Assembly: GCA_900769075.1 (NCBI GenBank)
Contig: CAAGFE010000007.1
Location: forward strand, 1-6,479
Direction: 5' to 3'
Origin: Clostridia bacterium
Lineage (GTDB): Bacteria; Bacillota; Clostridia; Christensenellales; Aristaeellaceae
DNA length: 6,479 nt
A program made the translations under genes and the position numbers. Positions 5,349-6,479 of this stretch are shown here, one piece after another (within the stretch, counting starts at the first letter, position 1; the number at the start of each line of letters is the position of its first letter). The notes under the pieces were generated by a model. The model did no database searches, was not told the DNA's origin, and saw nothing but the letters and a program-made list of their open reading frames with translations.

Positions 5349-5478
5349 GGGCTTTCCTCACTTTTTCTCATAGATTTTGCCTGACGGAGGGGAAGCGAAC
5401 CGGAACGCTGCTTACCCGATCGGCCCCCGGTGATCCTATCTATACGATGTAATTTGTGGTTGTCATGGGCAAATCCGC
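5349..5478. other. Divergent intergenic region with a GC-rich structured patch
   Basis: No gene is supported here. Most of it is AT-rich, but 5381-5440 is clearly GC-rich and can fold: GGGG (5391-5394) can pair with CCCC near 5433-5437, enclosing an AGCG/CGCT stem. I tried to read it as a tRNA and as a coding end on either strand and found neither convincing. It may be a small RNA, a protein-binding site or a remnant. Confidence 0.25.
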
Positions 5479-5507
5479 TTTACAAACCGTGAATTGTATA
5501 TTATAAT
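5479..5507 (+). promoter_or_regulatory. Distal promoter for the SH3/peptidoglycan-binding gene
   Basis: TTTACA (5479-5484), a 17-base spacer and a perfect TATAAT (5502-5507). It would give a leader of about 128 bases before ATG 5642 and would transcribe through the second promoter. Confidence 0.6.
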
Positions 5508-5590
5508 GATACTGGTCAATTGTCCGTGGTTTTCCAAGGAAATACCAAAGAACAAATGTGACAAAAATGAAACAATAGCCTAAAATGGTA

Positions 5591-5619
5591 TTGACAACGA
5601 AACAGAAATGTAATATATT
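5591..5619 (+). promoter_or_regulatory. Proximal promoter for the SH3/peptidoglycan-binding gene
   Basis: Perfect TTGACA (5591-5596), a 17-base spacer and TATATT (5614-5619). The start would fall near 5626, just before the AAAGGGG ribosome site (5627-5633), so this message would have a very short leader of about 16 bases. Confidence 0.75.
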
Positions 5620-5641
5620 ATCTGTGAAAGGGGTTGTACCT

Positions 5642-6479
5642 ATGAATAGCATGAAGAAGAAATGCCTGCTGACTGGTCTGCTGGCTGCGGTGATGCTGTT
5701 TACCAGCGGGATTGCGCTGGCTGATACATGTATTGTCAATGCTTCCAAGCTGTATCTGCGCGAAAAGGCGACCAGCGACAGTGATGCCCTCCAATCCTTC
5801 CGGAAGGGAGCGGAATTGGAAATCCTCGGCAAATCCGGCAGCTGGTATAAGGTCACGGATGGCAAGGTGACCGGGTATGTGTACGCCGAATATGTGTCTG
5901 TGGTCAAGTCGAGCGATGATTCCCTGCAGAAGGGCGATCAGGGCAATGCGGTCAAGCAGGTGCAGGAGCGCCTGAAGTACCTGGGCTACTACAAGAACAC
6001 CGTTGATGGGAACTACGGCAATGTCACCGTGACCGCCGTGAAGGCCTTCCAGAAGAAGAACGGCCTGACGGAGGACGGCGTCGTTAGCGCGACGACCCTG
6101 AAGAAGCTCAATTCCACCTCCGCCATTGCGGCCAACGGCAAGAAGGCCAGTGAGCTGGATAAAGAGAGCAGTGCTTCCAACGATGGCGTGCTCAAGAGCG
6201 GTTCCAAGGGCCCGGAGGTCAAGGCCCTTCAGGAGCGCCTGAAGGAGCTGGGCTACTACAAGTCCACCTGCGATGGCAACTATGGCAGCGTGACGGTCAG
6301 CGCCGTCAAGGCCTTCCAGAAGAACAACGGCCTGACCCAGGATGGCGTTGCCGGTGCCACCACGCTGAAGAAGCTGAATTCCTCCTCCGCGGTCGGCGCG
6401 AATGACAAGACTTCCTCCGACAAGGAAGAAACCAAGGACGACGGTACCCTGAAGGCTGGTTCCACCGGCACTGAGGTGA
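5642..6479 (+). CDS. Exported SH3-domain protein with peptidoglycan-binding repeats (3' partial)
   Basis: The frame is open from ATG 5642 to the window end (279 codons, no stop). AAAGGGG (5627-5633) lies eight bases upstream. Residues 1-27 are a Sec signal peptide: basic MNSMKKK, a hydrophobic core (LLTGLLAAVMLF) and cleavage expected after ALA27. Residues 28-88 form a bacterial SH3-like domain, with VNASKLYLREKATSDS, a SWYKV segment and GYVYAEYV. Two PG_binding_1-type domains follow (95-157 and 184-246), each with QERLK.LGYY, DGNYG.VT, AVKAFQK and DG....TTLKKLN. They are joined by Ser/Lys/Asp-rich linkers, and a third begins at Leu270. The protein should act outside the membrane on or in the cell wall. 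Proteins of this build often end in a cell-wall hydrolase domain (NlpC/P60, SleB-like or amidase), but that part is beyond the window, so no enzyme activity can be claimed. Confidence 0.92.
   Translation, partial: MNSMKKKCLLTGLLAAVMLFTSGIALADTCIVNASKLYLREKATSDSDALQSFRKGAELEILGKSGSWYKVTDGKVTGYVYAEYVSVVKSSDDSLQKGDQGNAVKQVQERLKYLGYYKNTVDGNYGNVTVTAVKAFQKKNGLTEDGVVSATTLKKLNSTSAIAANGKKASELDKESSASNDGVLKSGSKGPEVKALQERLKELGYYKSTCDGNYGSVTVSAVKAFQKNNGLTQDGVAGATTLKKLNSSSAVGANDKTSSDKEETKDDGTLKAGSTGTEV
5924..6479 (+). repeat. Tandem repeats encoding peptidoglycan-binding units
   Basis: Unit 1 runs from 5924 to 6190 (267 bases), unit 2 from 6191 to 6448 (258 bases), and unit 3 starts at 6449 and is cut by the window edge. 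The domain-encoding parts are very alike even at the DNA level (for example AAGGCCTTCCAGAAGAA in both), while the linkers differ in sequence and length. This points to duplication within the gene. Confidence 0.88.

Noticed and set aside
5381..5440. Possible tRNA suggested by a GGTTCG-like segment on the minus strand
   Set aside because: No acceptor stem, anticodon arm or proper T stem can be drawn.
5440..5907. Minus-strand frame of 155 codons with hydrophobic segments
   Set aside because: It covers the promoters and signal peptide of the export gene in antisense and has no ribosome site; the hydrophobicity reflects the AT-rich promoter region.
6013..6471. Two similar minus-strand frames of 69 and 63 codons
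   Set aside because: Their likeness to each other is explained by the tandem repeats on the plus strand, of which they are antisense copies.

Overview
The window looks like part of a Gram-positive chromosome from the Clostridia. The GGGtGRT-family protein, the YitT-type membrane protein, the L10-leader-controlled rplJ-rplL pair and the SH3/peptidoglycan-binding export protein together fit an anaerobic gut- or rumen-type Firmicute. Coding DNA is fairly GC-rich, with strong AGGAGG ribosome sites and sigma-A-type TTGACA/TATAAT promoters. I cannot fix the genus.

Layout, plus strand first. Positions 1-195 are the 3' end of a GGGtGRT-family gene, closed by a long inverted repeat with a T tract. 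Positions 288-818 are a lower-GC patch with a 13-codon leader-like frame, a 58-residue single-span membrane protein and a roughly 100-residue unrecognised protein, which overlap one another. A clear promoter and a GC-rich leader hairpin precede a YitT-family membrane protein (962-1813). After a 122-base gap come two tightly spaced genes: a sugar phosphate isomerase/epimerase-type TIM barrel (1936-2787) and a Gfo/Idh/MocA oxidoreductase (2800-3936). These probably act in sequence on one sugar or cyclitol.

On the minus strand, converging on the oxidoreductase, lies a self-contained ribosomal stalk operon, read right to left: promoter (5320-5348), L10 leader RNA containing an intrinsic terminator (5176-5312), rplJ (L10), rplL (L7/L12) and a strong terminator (4131-4160). 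rpoB does not follow rplL, so the usual rplJL-rpoBC cluster is broken here.

Divergent from the stalk operon, two sigma-A-like promoters read into an exported protein (5642 to the window end): signal peptide, SH3-like domain, then tandem peptidoglycan-binding repeats. The gene runs off the window.

I found no mobile element, CRISPR array, tRNA or rRNA. I see no convincing new multi-gene system. The least explained material is the overlapping small-gene cluster at 288-818, the leader hairpin before the YitT gene, and the orphan stretch at 3937-4130.
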